DNA from: CAWCDJ01 sp963836015
GTDB taxonomy: Bacteria > Acidobacteriota > Terriglobia > Bryobacterales > Bryobacteraceae
Assembly (NCBI GenBank): GCA_963836015.1
Contig: CAWIIF010000002.1
Coordinates: 1-64,000 of the forward strand
DNA: 64,000 nucleotides
Direction of reading: 5' to 3'
Shown here: one piece after another, positions 53,707-62,687 of the stretch
How the letters are laid out: every line of letters starts with the position of its first letter
Position numbering within the stretch: the first letter of the stretch is position 1
Notes under the pieces: generated by a model
Database searches by the model: none
The model's input: the letters and a program-made list of their open reading frames with translations, nothing else
Told to the model about the DNA's origin: nothing
Program-made: the position numbers and the translations under genes

Positions 53707-55281
53707 ATGGATCTCGTCCAGGAACTGCGCGAAAAATTCCCCGATCTGGTACAGGGCCTCCAGGAGGAATCGCCCGTCGCGATTTCGGTCGGACTTCTCG
53801 GTCCGGATGTGCGGCCGATTGCGGAATACCTGGCTTCCGAATACGGCTCCCGGCTGGTGGCTGTCTTCGCGGAAGACCGCGTGGCCGCGGAAAACGTCTT
53901 CTACAATTACTACGTCTTCGAACAGCGGGGCGAGCCCTGCTACCTGATCTTCCAAGCGCCGGTGGATGCCGCGGCCCCGAGCTTTCCTTCGCTTGCCGCG
54001 CAGCTGCCCGCCGTGAACTGGCAGGAGCGCGAGATTCAGGACTGGTTCGGCCTGGAGGCCGCCGGGCACCCGAACCCGCGCCGGGTCGCGCTGCACGACA
54101 ACTGGCCGGATGTGCATCCGCTGCGGAAAGACTTTCCGCTACGGCAGGTCTTGCCGCCCTTCGAAGGCGAGCGCCACGTCTATCGCCCGACTCTAGGCGA
54201 AGGCGTCTTTCAGATTCCCGTGGGCCCCGTGCACGCCGGCATCATCGAGCCGGGCCATTTCAACTTCGCGGTGGCCGGTGAGCCGATCCTTTACCTGCAG
54301 CTACGCATGTTCTACACCCACAAAGGCACCGAAAAGCTCTTCGAGGACATGCCGATTCCACACGCCGTCTTCCTGGCGGAGAGCATATCCGGCGACTCCG
54401 CGTTTTCTCACGGAACCGCGTTCTGCCAGGCGATCGAACAGGCCGCCCGCATCGAGGTTCCCCTGCGCGCACGGGTGATGCGCACGATCCTGCTCGAGCT
54501 GGAGCGGCTCTATAACCACGTCGCCGACATCGGAGCCATCGCGATGGATGTGGGCTTCGTGGTCGCTAACGCGCACGGCGGCCGGCTGCGGGAGATGCTG
54601 GTCCGGCTGAACGAAGCGTTGACCGGAAGCCGGCTGCTGCGCGGCATGGTGTCGGTGGGCGGGGTGCGCCGGACCTGGTCGCCGGCCCAGCGTGACCTTC
54701 TGCGGGACACCCTGGTCAGCGTCGCCCGGGAATTCGAAGACCTGGTGGCTCTGCTGAAATCGTCCGACTCGACTCGCGACCGCCTGGAGCGGACCGGCAT
54801 CCTCCGGCCGGAAACCGCCAAGGCCCTGGGCATCGTCGGCGTCGGCGGGCGGGCGTCGGGCGTCGATCTCGACGTCCGCCGCGACCATCCGTATGCCGCC
54901 TACGATCGCTATGCGTTCCGCGTGCCGGTCTACGAGCAGGGCGATGTTCTGCACCGTATGCAGGTCCGGATCGACGAGGTGAGGGAATCTTTCGCGATCC
55001 TGCGAACGGCTGTGCTGGACCTGCCGGAAGGGCCGGTATGCGCACCCCCGCGCACCGTGCCACCCGGCCGCTGCGCCTTGAGCGCCGTCGAAGGCTGGCG
55101 CGGCGAGATCCTCCACTGGGTGCGAACAGGGGACGATAATCGGCTGGAGCGCTGTAAGATCAAGGACCCCTCGGTCAACAATTGGCCTGCCCTGGTGGAA
55201 GCGGTACAGGGCAATATCGTCGCCGATTTCCCGGTGATCAACAAGAGCTTCAACCTTTCGTATTCGGGCACGGACCGCTGA
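53707..55281 (+). CDS. Ehr large subunit (NuoC-NuoD/HyfG-like) lacking nickel ligands
   Basis: 524 aa fusion. Residues 1-~145 are NuoC-like (WQEREIQDWFGLEAAGHPNP) and ~165-524 the hydrogenase/complex-I 49-kDa fold (GPVHAGIIEPGHFNFAVAGE). In real group-4 hydrogenases the N-terminal motif is ERICGxCSFSH and the C-terminal one DPCxxC. Here they read ESISGDSAFSH (225-235) and KDPSVNNW (486-493), so all four Ni-Fe cysteines are missing. This defines an energy-converting-hydrogenase-related (Ehr) subunit that cannot bind the NiFe centre and must use another electron donor or acceptor. Confidence 0.9.
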   Translation: MDLVQELREKFPDLVQGLQEESPVAISVGLLGPDVRPIAEYLASEYGSRLVAVFAEDRVAAENVFYNYYVFEQRGEPCYLIFQAPVDAAAPSFPSLAAQLPAVNWQEREIQDWFGLEAAGHPNPRRVALHDNWPDVHPLRKDFPLRQVLPPFEGERHVYRPTLGEGVFQIPVGPVHAGIIEPGHFNFAVAGEPILYLQLRMFYTHKGTEKLFEDMPIPHAVFLAESISGDSAFSHGTAFCQAIEQAARIEVPLRARVMRTILLELERLYNHVADIGAIAMDVGFVVANAHGGRLREMLVRLNEALTGSRLLRGMVSVGGVRRTWSPAQRDLLRDTLVSVAREFEDLVALLKSSDSTRDRLERTGILRPETAKALGIVGVGGRASGVDLDVRRDHPYAAYDRYAFRVPVYEQGDVLHRMQVRIDEVRESFAILRTAVLDLPEGPVCAPPRTVPPGRCALSAVEGWRGEILHWVRTGDDNRLERCKIKDPSVNNWPALVEAVQGNIVADFPVINKSFNLSYSGTDR

Positions 55282-55284
55282 GCC

Positions 55285-56139
55285 ATGTTCAAGATCCTGC
55301 AAAAGACGTTCACCACGGGCAGCGCTACTGTCGCGTATCCGGAAGAGCCGGCGGTCGTCTCCGAGCACTTCCGCGGCCGCCCGGAGTTCGATTTCGCATC
55401 CTGGAGCGACGCCCGCCCCGCGGCCGCCGCGTGCCCCACCGGGGCGATCGCGCTCCGCGACGAAGACGGCGTGCGGCACGTCACGGTCGATTACGGCCGG
55501 TGCGTCTTTTGCGGCCAGTGCGCCGACGCCACACCTGGTGGATCGGTACGGGTGACCCGTGATTTCGAGCTAGCCGCGGAAAACCGGGCCGATCTCGTCT
55601 TGAGGGCCGAATACAGTCTCACCTACACGGGGGCGCACGACCGCTTGCTGGCGGCACCCGCCTCTCCCACGCACGAGGACGCCGCCGAAGCCGCCGGCCG
55701 CAAACTCAGCGAACAGATACGCAAAATACTGGGCCGCGCGCTGGCCATCCGCGAAGTGGACGCGGGCTCCTGCAACGGCTGTGAGCTGGAAATCGTCGCT
55801 CTCAACAATCCCGTGCATGATATCGAACGCTTCGGCATTCACTTTGTGGCATCGCCGCGGCATGCGGACCTGCTGCTGGTCACCGGGCCGGTCACACGCA
55901 ACATGGAGCTCGCGCTGCAAAAGACGTACGCGGCCACCCCTGATCCCAAGATGGTGGTGGCGGTGGGCGCGTGCGGGATCAGCGGCGGCATCTTCGGGGT
56001 CAACTATGCCAGCCGCGGCGGAGTGGATGCCGTGATTCCCGTGGACGTGTACATCCCCGGATGCCCTCCCCGGCCGGAGGCCCTGCTGCACGGCCTGCTG
56101 CTGGCTGTCGGCAGGCTCGCGGCGAAGTCACAGCTATAA
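55285..56139 (+). CDS. Ferredoxin-fused small subunit (HyfI/NuoB-like) of the Ehr complex
   Basis: 284 aa. Residues ~1-95 are a HycF-like ferredoxin part with C50 (ACPTGAI) and C73-x2-C76-x2-C79 (CVFCGQC), enough for one 4Fe-4S cluster; the second cluster is lost (ATP instead of CP). Residues ~150-275 are the NuoB-like small subunit with C163-x2-C166, C230 (GACGISGG) and C260 (PGCPP), the full N2-type cluster ligand set. So electrons can still pass through this complex although the NiFe site is gone. It follows the large subunit after 3 bp. Confidence 0.9.
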   Translation: MFKILQKTFTTGSATVAYPEEPAVVSEHFRGRPEFDFASWSDARPAAAACPTGAIALRDEDGVRHVTVDYGRCVFCGQCADATPGGSVRVTRDFELAAENRADLVLRAEYSLTYTGAHDRLLAAPASPTHEDAAEAAGRKLSEQIRKILGRALAIREVDAGSCNGCELEIVALNNPVHDIERFGIHFVASPRHADLLLVTGPVTRNMELALQKTYAATPDPKMVVAVGACGISGGIFGVNYASRGGVDAVIPVDVYIPGCPPRPEALLHGLLLAVGRLAAKSQL

Positions 56140-56146
56140 TCGCAAG

Positions 56147-57355
56147 GTGAGATACTCACCGATCAACCGCCGCCGATTTCTGCAGAGCGCCGCGATCCTG
56201 GCTGCCGGCATCCCGGCACGCGGGGCGGACGCCGCCCTGGCCTACGTCGGCACTTACAGCTCCCCGCAGGGTCCGGAAGGCAGTAAGGGGTACGGCAAGG
56301 GCATCTATCTGTTTCAGATGGACCCGTCCACGGGCGCGCTCGCTCAGCGCGAACTTTTCGCCAGCGACGCCAACCCGTCCTGGCTCGCGTTCGATCCCTC
56401 CCGGACGCACCTGTATGCCGCCAATGAGACCAGTACGTATCAGGGCGCGAGCTCTGGTTCGGTGAGCGCCTATTCCATCGACCGCTCTTCGGGTCACCTT
56501 ACGCTGCTCGACACGGTGAGCTCGGAAGGCGCCGGGCCGGCGCATTTGAGCGTACATCCGTCCGGCAAATATGTGCTGGTGGCCAACTACGCCGGAGGGA
56601 CCGTTGCGGTTCTGCCCATCCGGCCGAACGGCTCGGTCGGCCCGGCCACCGACGTCAAACACGACACGGGGCCCACCGGCCCGGCCCGCGCGGCCAGCGC
56701 GCCTCCCGGCAGCTTTGCCATCAGCGGCCACGATCGCACGCACGCGCACATGATCCATTCCGATCCCTCCGGCCGCTACGTCGTATCCACGGATCTGGGT
56801 ATGGACCGGATCCTCATCTGGAAGTTCGATGTCGAGAAGGGCACGCTGACTCCGAACGACCCCGCCTATGTGGCGGTGCCGGCTGGAGACGGGCCGCGGC
56901 ACTTCACGTTTCATCCGAATGGGCGCTGGATGTACTCGCTGCAGGAAGAGGCTTCCACCCTGATCACGTTCGATTACGACGGGGCGCGGGGCAGGCTCAC
57001 GGCGAAGCAGACCATTTCCAGCCTGCCGAAGGGATTCCGCGGCACGGATTTCACGTCGGAGGTCATGATCTCGGCCGACGCGAAATTCCTGTACGCCGCC
57101 AACCGCCTGCACGACTCCATCGCGTGGCTCTCCATCGGTCCTTCGGGAACCTTGACCTTCGCCGGGGAGGAGTGGACGCGCGGCGACTATCCCCGCAGCT
57201 TCAATATCGATCCCTCGGGCAACTTTCTGTTTTCGTGCAATCAGCGGGCGGACGCGATCGCGTCATTTCGCGTGAACCGGCAAACCGGCGCCTTGACGTT
57301 CACCGGCCGCTACACGGATGTAGGGACGCCCGCGATCATCATCTTCCTGACGTGA
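56147..57355 (+). CDS. Tat-exported lactonase-family beta-propeller
   Basis: 402 aa from GTG 56147. Twin-arginine signal INRRRFLQSAAILAAG, then a seven-bladed propeller of the 6-phosphogluconolactonase (YbhE/Pgl)-type family: YVGTYSSPQGPEG, GPAHLSVHPSGKYVLVANYA, GDGPRHFTFHPNGRWMYSLQ, GDYPRSFNIDPSGNFLFSCN. Export argues for an extracellular sugar-lactone substrate, not the pentose phosphate pathway. It is 7 bp after the Ehr small subunit but probably functionally unrelated. Confidence 0.88.
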   Translation: MRYSPINRRRFLQSAAILAAGIPARGADAALAYVGTYSSPQGPEGSKGYGKGIYLFQMDPSTGALAQRELFASDANPSWLAFDPSRTHLYAANETSTYQGASSGSVSAYSIDRSSGHLTLLDTVSSEGAGPAHLSVHPSGKYVLVANYAGGTVAVLPIRPNGSVGPATDVKHDTGPTGPARAASAPPGSFAISGHDRTHAHMIHSDPSGRYVVSTDLGMDRILIWKFDVEKGTLTPNDPAYVAVPAGDGPRHFTFHPNGRWMYSLQEEASTLITFDYDGARGRLTAKQTISSLPKGFRGTDFTSEVMISADAKFLYAANRLHDSIAWLSIGPSGTLTFAGEEWTRGDYPRSFNIDPSGNFLFSCNQRADAIASFRVNRQTGALTFTGRYTDVGTPAIIIFLT

Positions 57356-57365
57356 GTCTGGCCGT

Positions 57366-59864
57366 TCATTCTTCCCGCAGCGCCGACATCGGCTCGAGGC
57401 GCGACGCGCGCAGCGCCGGCCAGTAGCTCGCGAACAGCGCGACCCCCGCGAGCAGCAGGACTGCCGCCGCCAGGGACGCCGGGTCGTACGGCTTCAGGCC
57501 GAACAGCAGCGCGGCCGCCGCGCGCCCCGCCCACAGCGCGAGCGCGGTTCCGATCGCCAGGCCGGCGGCCAGCAACAGCAGGGCTTCGCGAAGAACCAGC
57601 CTCACTACGCGGCCCCGGTCCGCGCCGAGCGCCACCCGGACGCCGATTTCGTTGCGGCGGCGCGCCACCATGTAGGAGATCACGCCGTAGAGGCCCAAGG
57701 TCGCGAGCATTCCCGCGAGTATCCCGAATGCGCCGGCCAGGATGGCCATCAGGCGATCGCGCAGCAGCGACTCCTGAATCCGGTCGGTCAGCCTGTGAAA
57801 CTCAATGCCGATCGAAGGATGCACCTGCGTCACCACGGACTTGACGCTCCGCATGATTTCTCCCGGCGGCAAGGCACTTCGCACGACCAGCGTTACGCCC
57901 GTGCCGGGGTCGTCATCCTGGGCCGAGGGATAGAACGCGATCGGCATGAAGTCCTCGCGCACCTCGTAGTACTTGGTGTTACGCACGACGCCGACGACTT
58001 CGTAAATCGGGTCCGGCTTGCCCGCCGGCCCTTGCGTCCGGAAAGAGCGGCCCAGGGGATTGGCGCTGCCGAAAATTGCGGCGGCGAAGGCCTCGTTGAC
58101 GATCGCGATCTTCGCGGCGCCGGGAGTGTCGCGATCGTTGAAATCGCGGCCGCCCATCAGGGGCGTGCCCATGGTCTTGAAGTAGTCGGGACTCACGCGG
58201 TTGAAAAAGCAATCCTTGTGTTTGCCCGTAGAGCCGTCCGCCCAGGTGTTTTCGTCCCATCCGCCCCCGCTGATCGGCATCAGCAAGACTTGCGCGGCGG
58301 AGACTACGCCCGGGGTGGCGCGAAGGCGATCGAGCAATTCGCGGTAGGCAAGCGGCAACCGGTCCTTGGCGTAGTGTGCGGGGCGTAGATCGAGGTCCAC
58401 CGCGGTGATTCCTTGCGGCCGGAAGCCGGCGTCCACGGCAAGCAGCTTTCCGAGGCTGCGAACGAACAGCAGCGCGCCTACCAGCAGCACCAGGGAAAGC
58501 GACACCTGCGCGACAACCAGGGCCCGCCGCAAGCTGAATCGCTCGCGCCCGGCGGTCAGTCCGCGCCCTCCCGCGCGCATGGCGGAGGCGGGCGCGATGC
58601 GGGTGGCGCGCAGCGCCGGCAACAGCCCGAACAGCAAACACGTGCCGACCGCCACCGCCGCGGTGAAAGCCAGGACGGGCAGATCGGGCTCGAGCCCCAC
58701 GAACACCGGGTCGTTCGGGCTGCTCAGGAACGCGACTAATCCCCGGCTCAGCGCCTGCGCGACGAGCGCGCCCAAAGCCGTCCCGGCCAATGCCAGCAGC
58801 ATGCTCTCCACCAGTAGCTGCGCAATCAGCCTGGCTCGCGACGCGCCGATGGCCTGCCGTACGGCGATCTCGCGCTCGCGGACGCTGGCGCGCGCCAGCA
58901 GCAGGTTCGCCAGGTTCGCGCACGCGATCAGCAGCACCAGCCCGGTGGTGGCGAGCAGCAGCCAGAGCGGCGATTCATACTCGCGGCGCAGTCCGGAAAC
59001 GCCCGTCGCTCCGCGCGTCACATCCAGCTTGTCCGCCAGATACCGCTTCGCATCGTCCGGCCGGTAAGAAGGTGGGAGGGTGGCCTGCATGATCCCGGGA
59101 GAGAGCATCTGCAGCTGACTCCGTGCGCGTTCCACCGTCCACCCCGGTTTGAGGCGTCCCATGATGGATAGCCACCAGGCCGTCTTTCCGGGGATGCGCC
59201 CCTTGCCGTCTTCGAAAAACAGCGGGTCTGCGCACAGCGGAACGGCTACATCGTACCGGTGTCCCACCTCCACGCCGAAGAAACCGGGGCCGGTCACGCC
59301 GATGACCGGAAACGGGCGTCCGTCGAGCATGACCGTTCGGCCCAGCGCATCGGGGCTTCCAGCCAGCTCGCGCTGCCAGAACGCATAGCTGAGGACCGCG
59401 CCTGGATTGCCGCATCCCAAGCGGTCATCATCCGCCCCAAACCCGCGGCCGAGGACCGGCTGGACGCCCAGGACCCGGAAAAAGCCGCCGTTCACGAACA
59501 GGCCTTCCGCGTACCGCGCCTCCCCGCCGGAGGTGAGATTGAAGCGGGTGACGCTCCAGGCGAGGACTCCGGAAAACGCCTCCTGGTGGTCGCGAATCTG
59601 TTCCCATTGGGCGTACGTGAACCGCGCGCTCCGGGTGGAGAACCAGCCCGAACGCATGGAGCCTTTCGCAAAATCGATGTACGCCAGCTCCTCCGGCCGC
59701 TCCACCGGAAGCGCGCGCAGTCGCACGGCATTCACCAGTTGGAAGATGGCGGTATTGGCGCCGATCCCCAGGGCGAGAGAGAGCACCGCCACCGCCGCGA
59801 ATCCCGGATTCAGCCGGAGCTGCCGCGCGCCGTACCGCAGATCCTGCCACACTTGTCCTGGCAT
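57366..59864 (-). CDS. ADOP-type MacB/FtsX permease
   Basis: 832 aa. Acidobacterial duplicated orphan permease: N-terminal helix (FAAVAVLSLALGIGANTAIF), MacB_PCD periplasmic domain, FtsX block of three helices (LWLLLATTGLVLLIACANLA, LLARASVREREIAVRQAIGA), then a second MacB_PCD and FtsX copy (ILAGMLATLGLYGVISYMVA, RRNEIGVRVALGADRGRVVR). No ATPase is fused or adjacent. Such permeases likely couple to a shared MacB-like ATPase or act in envelope stress. ATG with a GGAGAC site upstream. Confidence 0.93.
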   Translation of the reverse strand: MPGQVWQDLRYGARQLRLNPGFAAVAVLSLALGIGANTAIFQLVNAVRLRALPVERPEELAYIDFAKGSMRSGWFSTRSARFTYAQWEQIRDHQEAFSGVLAWSVTRFNLTSGGEARYAEGLFVNGGFFRVLGVQPVLGRGFGADDDRLGCGNPGAVLSYAFWQRELAGSPDALGRTVMLDGRPFPVIGVTGPGFFGVEVGHRYDVAVPLCADPLFFEDGKGRIPGKTAWWLSIMGRLKPGWTVERARSQLQMLSPGIMQATLPPSYRPDDAKRYLADKLDVTRGATGVSGLRREYESPLWLLLATTGLVLLIACANLANLLLARASVREREIAVRQAIGASRARLIAQLLVESMLLALAGTALGALVAQALSRGLVAFLSSPNDPVFVGLEPDLPVLAFTAAVAVGTCLLFGLLPALRATRIAPASAMRAGGRGLTAGRERFSLRRALVVAQVSLSLVLLVGALLFVRSLGKLLAVDAGFRPQGITAVDLDLRPAHYAKDRLPLAYRELLDRLRATPGVVSAAQVLLMPISGGGWDENTWADGSTGKHKDCFFNRVSPDYFKTMGTPLMGGRDFNDRDTPGAAKIAIVNEAFAAAIFGSANPLGRSFRTQGPAGKPDPIYEVVGVVRNTKYYEVREDFMPIAFYPSAQDDDPGTGVTLVVRSALPPGEIMRSVKSVVTQVHPSIGIEFHRLTDRIQESLLRDRLMAILAGAFGILAGMLATLGLYGVISYMVARRRNEIGVRVALGADRGRVVRLVLREALLLLAAGLAIGTALALWAGRAAAALLFGLKPYDPASLAAAVLLLAGVALFASYWPALRASRLEPMSALREE

Positions 59865-59934
59865 GATTCCGTCTCCTTACCCTCAGACGGAAAAGGCGGC
59901 GGGGTGGTTGGGAAAGTTTTCGGAAAGCCAAAAT

Positions 59935-61008
59935 TTAGACCGGCTCGCCCTCGAAGTTCATGTAGTCGAGGCTGGTGCCTCCGATCAGGACACCGGGCGT
60001 CAGGCATCGCTGTGTGACCGCGCCCTTGCACTGCTCCAGAAGCTCCAGATCGCATTTCTTATCGGAAAGCTTGATCTTGCCGACCTGACCCTTGATATTG
60101 CTCTTGTCCCCGGTTCTCAGCAGGTAGTATGTGCGGTCCGCATGCGTCTTTTGCAGGTAATGGCCGACCCAGATCGACATCAGGGATACCACACGATCGC
60201 GAACCGCATTGTCGACGCCCCAGTTGTCCATCTGGTTCGAGAGGTTCACGGTGCCGATCCCCGCCATGGGATGTTTCGCCAGCTTGATTCCCTTGTTCTG
60301 GCCGCGACCCTCGACATTGATCGCCTCTCCTTTGGCCGTCGAGTGCGCCAGCATCGACTTCCAGGTGTACTTCTTGCCTCCATCCACTCCATAGGTTGTC
60401 TGCGATTGGACCAGGTCCAGCAGCATCAGGCTGACGAGGAAGGTGCGCGGCGCACGGTGCGCTTCGGCCACAAAGAGCGAGCAGAAGCTGGACGCGATCT
60501 CGGGGCAGGCGCTGCAATCGGTGTTGCTATCCATCAACAGGGACCTGCAGCGGCTGGCGGCATCCTCATCGGTCATGTCGCCGACGCGGAGTGACTTCTT
60601 GTGATAGGGGGCCAGGTCGGGGTTGATCTTTGCCTTTACGTCCGCTTCGGCAAATTCCTTCTTGACTTTGTTGGGGTCGGGCTCTTTGAGCACGTCGTCC
60701 AATGTAGTCGTAAAGTCGGTCATGTCCGAGATATAGTTGACCAGACCGCCCATCTTTGTGCCCCACCTGACCAACACTCGCTTTCCGACCGAGTAAAATA
60801 TCGGATCAGCCGTGGCCTTCTGCTCTGCCAGCCAGCGCCAGTTTTGCATGTTGAGATCCCTGAATGGCTCGTCTCTTGTGCCGTTTCCCGTTCCGGGAGA
60901 TGCTTTCTGTACATCAGAGGCATCCAACAAGCCGAGCAGCGCCTTAGTGTGGACGACACCGCAGGATTGGTCAGAGGGACCCCATTTCGATGCAAGCCCA
61001 ACTTTCAT
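59935..61008 (-). CDS. Unknown protein (357 aa) of a low-G+C accessory island
   Basis: Start ATG 61008 (MKVGLASKWGPSDQSCGVVH) is preferred because GGAGG lies nine bases upstream; the frame is open to 61107, inside the divergent gene. Features: a Cys-rich segment CSACPEIASSFCSLF, an AEAHRAP motif, a hydrophobic helix FLVSLMLLDLVQ and HPMAGIGTVNLSN. No known family; no signal peptide. Codon use is visibly less G+C-rich than in the flanks. It is divergently paired with the C80-like gene and oriented like the deaminase-like gene. Confidence 0.6.
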   Translation of the reverse strand: MKVGLASKWGPSDQSCGVVHTKALLGLLDASDVQKASPGTGNGTRDEPFRDLNMQNWRWLAEQKATADPIFYSVGKRVLVRWGTKMGGLVNYISDMTDFTTTLDDVLKEPDPNKVKKEFAEADVKAKINPDLAPYHKKSLRVGDMTDEDAASRCRSLLMDSNTDCSACPEIASSFCSLFVAEAHRAPRTFLVSLMLLDLVQSQTTYGVDGGKKYTWKSMLAHSTAKGEAINVEGRGQNKGIKLAKHPMAGIGTVNLSNQMDNWGVDNAVRDRVVSLMSIWVGHYLQKTHADRTYYLLRTGDKSNIKGQVGKIKLSDKKCDLELLEQCKGAVTQRCLTPGVLIGGTSLDYMNFEGEPV

Positions 61009-61085
61009 ATCGTCGATCCTCCGGTCCCCAATCTTATCATCCTGTAAGCGGTCTTGAAAGTTGTTTGTATAATAAACTGGAACAT

Positions 61086-61586
61086 ATGATTCTGGTTCTT
61101 GATTCAACCGATGGAGTGCGCGTTGAGGACTTATTGGCCAGACCCTCGAAGAGCGGAGGGGCCCCGGCCCGCGGCCCTGTAACGTCTACCGGCGAGGACT
61201 CCCCCCTGAAGGCGCTTAGCCATGGCGACAAGCTGCACCTGGTAGGAACCGGAACCGGCGAACGGGTGGGGGGATATTCGGCCGAAGAGCTTGTAAGCCA
61301 CCTCGCGGCGCTCGGTCTCAGCCGCTCCGTTCGCCTGAAGCAGATTCACCTGATCGCCGGAAATGCAGGAACGGGGGCCAGCCGGAGCTTCGCCGCCCGT
61401 TTGGACGCTGCGCTGCGGGCCGCCGGCTTCCAGGTGGCGGAGATCAAAGCTCCGGTCGGGCCGGTGCGCTGCGACTCCGCCGGTAAGATCTGGATCGAGA
61501 CGCCGCAGGGCTGGGTGCCGTCCAGTCCGGAGTTGAATTACTATGCCGGGCCGGCGATCCAGGACAAGCACCGCAAGTCCGGTTGA
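61086..61586 (+). CDS. C80/caspase-like fold protein without catalytic residues (inferred)
   Basis: 166 aa from ATG 61086. Layout resembles the C80 (toxin self-cleaving cysteine protease) or related clan-CD fold: a strand then KLHLVGTGTGERVGGYSAEE, VRLKQIHLIAGNAGTGASRS, FAARLDAALRAAGF. In active members the first strand ends in GHG (His) and the second in C-N-x-G (Cys). Here these are T55 (GTG) and G92 (LIAGNAG), so the dyad is absent and it should be a binding protein. Homology is judged by eye; the fold assignment is moderate. Divergent from the 357-aa gene. Confidence 0.45.
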   Translation: MILVLDSTDGVRVEDLLARPSKSGGAPARGPVTSTGEDSPLKALSHGDKLHLVGTGTGERVGGYSAEELVSHLAALGLSRSVRLKQIHLIAGNAGTGASRSFAARLDAALRAAGFQVAEIKAPVGPVRCDSAGKIWIETPQGWVPSSPELNYYAGPAIQDKHRKSG

Positions 61587-61615
61587 CAACGGCGCGGCCG
61601 TGCGCCCCAGCCAGT

Positions 61616-62611
61616 CTAAGTGCGAGTCCGTTTTGGATACCGGTCATCCAGGCCCTTCTGTCTCTCGAGATTGGTGAGGCCGCAGAGCATCGGGGGAACC
61701 GTGTTCCGACAATTGTCGCAGGACTCAGCAGTGTGGTCCGCAACATAGATTCCCTGAGTGACTCCGGCGATTTCACTGAGATACAGGACCGGGTGCTGGT
61801 AGTTTCCACGCAGATTGTGAGCATAATACTGCACCAGCTTGGGGGCCGCACACAGGAACTTAGGTCCGCCGACATTGATAGCGGTTCCGGCGCAATCCAG
61901 GTAAGTGTCGTTCATCGCGGTGATGTCGGTCTGTGTCACGTAATGGCCAGGTGCCGGAAGGTTGTAACCCGCGACCGTAGTGGCCATGTAGAAATTGAAC
62001 CCGGATTCCGCCAGGACCAGGGCGCGGTTGGTCCCGTTCGATTCCCGCACGTCGAGTATGCCGAACATGGGCGGCTTGGAATCTGTTCCGCGGGCGGCCA
62101 GAATATTGGTTGCCAGTTGGCGCAAGGCCACCGTCTCGTAGACACGATGATCGGCAGAGAGCCGCCCGCACTTTTGGCAGGTAAACCCGGGCTTCACGAC
62201 GACCATACCCCCAAAAACCTCGCCGCCAAACACCTCCTTCTCCTGTTCCTTCACAAAGCGAGCTGACTGATTGCTGGCTAAATCGGATTTCTGCTTGTAG
62301 TCCCCGTATGTAACTCCTGTAAACTGCTCGTTGGTGAGAGTGCTCGCGGTATTCCGCTTGAGGCCTTTCCGCAGAAACTTCCGAAGGACCCACCCGTTCG
62401 GCCACCATGCCGGCTGGGGGTCGGGCGTCACGCCGCCGATCACACTCACCTGCACATACGGCTTCTGTACGAGGTCGTACGAATCTTCATCGGTGGCACT
62501 TTGAACTTGCGCCTGCGGGTTCAGCCTCACGCTGGCTGGATTCTGGGTAGTTTTCGGGTTGGTCTGAAAGATAGGGACGATTCGGGATTCAGTGTAATAA
62601 GTGTATGGCAC
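61616..62611 (-). CDS. Unknown protein with deaminase-like zinc motif (inferred)
   Basis: 331 aa. The C-terminal third reads GGPKFLCAAPKLVQYYAHNL … HPVLYLSEI … SCDNCRNTVPPML. This resembles bacterial deaminase-fold toxins and enzymes with 'C-A-E-P-K' and 'P-C-x-x-C' (zinc Cys/Cys/Cys); here the Glu that would activate water is Ala (CAAPK, 254-258). C298-x2-C301 is kept. A second pair C145-x2-C148 (FTCQKCG) lies earlier. No signal peptide. Assignment is by motif only and may be wrong; if right the protein is catalytically altered. GGAGG is upstream of ATG 62611. Confidence 0.45.
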   Translation of the reverse strand: MPYTYYTESRIVPIFQTNPKTTQNPASVRLNPQAQVQSATDEDSYDLVQKPYVQVSVIGGVTPDPQPAWWPNGWVLRKFLRKGLKRNTASTLTNEQFTGVTYGDYKQKSDLASNQSARFVKEQEKEVFGGEVFGGMVVVKPGFTCQKCGRLSADHRVYETVALRQLATNILAARGTDSKPPMFGILDVRESNGTNRALVLAESGFNFYMATTVAGYNLPAPGHYVTQTDITAMNDTYLDCAGTAINVGGPKFLCAAPKLVQYYAHNLRGNYQHPVLYLSEIAGVTQGIYVADHTAESCDNCRNTVPPMLCGLTNLERQKGLDDRYPKRTRT

Positions 62612-62687
62612 AGGGCCTCCTCTCCTGTGGAACTTGCCCTATGATATCCGGCCCGATTCCCGGGCCGCAAATGGAGATAATAGCCGT

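Noticed and set aside
54301..55479. 392-codon minus-strand frame opposite the Ehr large subunit
   Set aside because: Antisense to a well-supported subunit within a tight operon; no motif.
48547..56139. Functional NiFe hydrogenase-4 or formate hydrogenlyase
   Set aside because: Large subunit lacks all four nickel cysteines, and no maturation genes or formate dehydrogenase are nearby; called Ehr instead.
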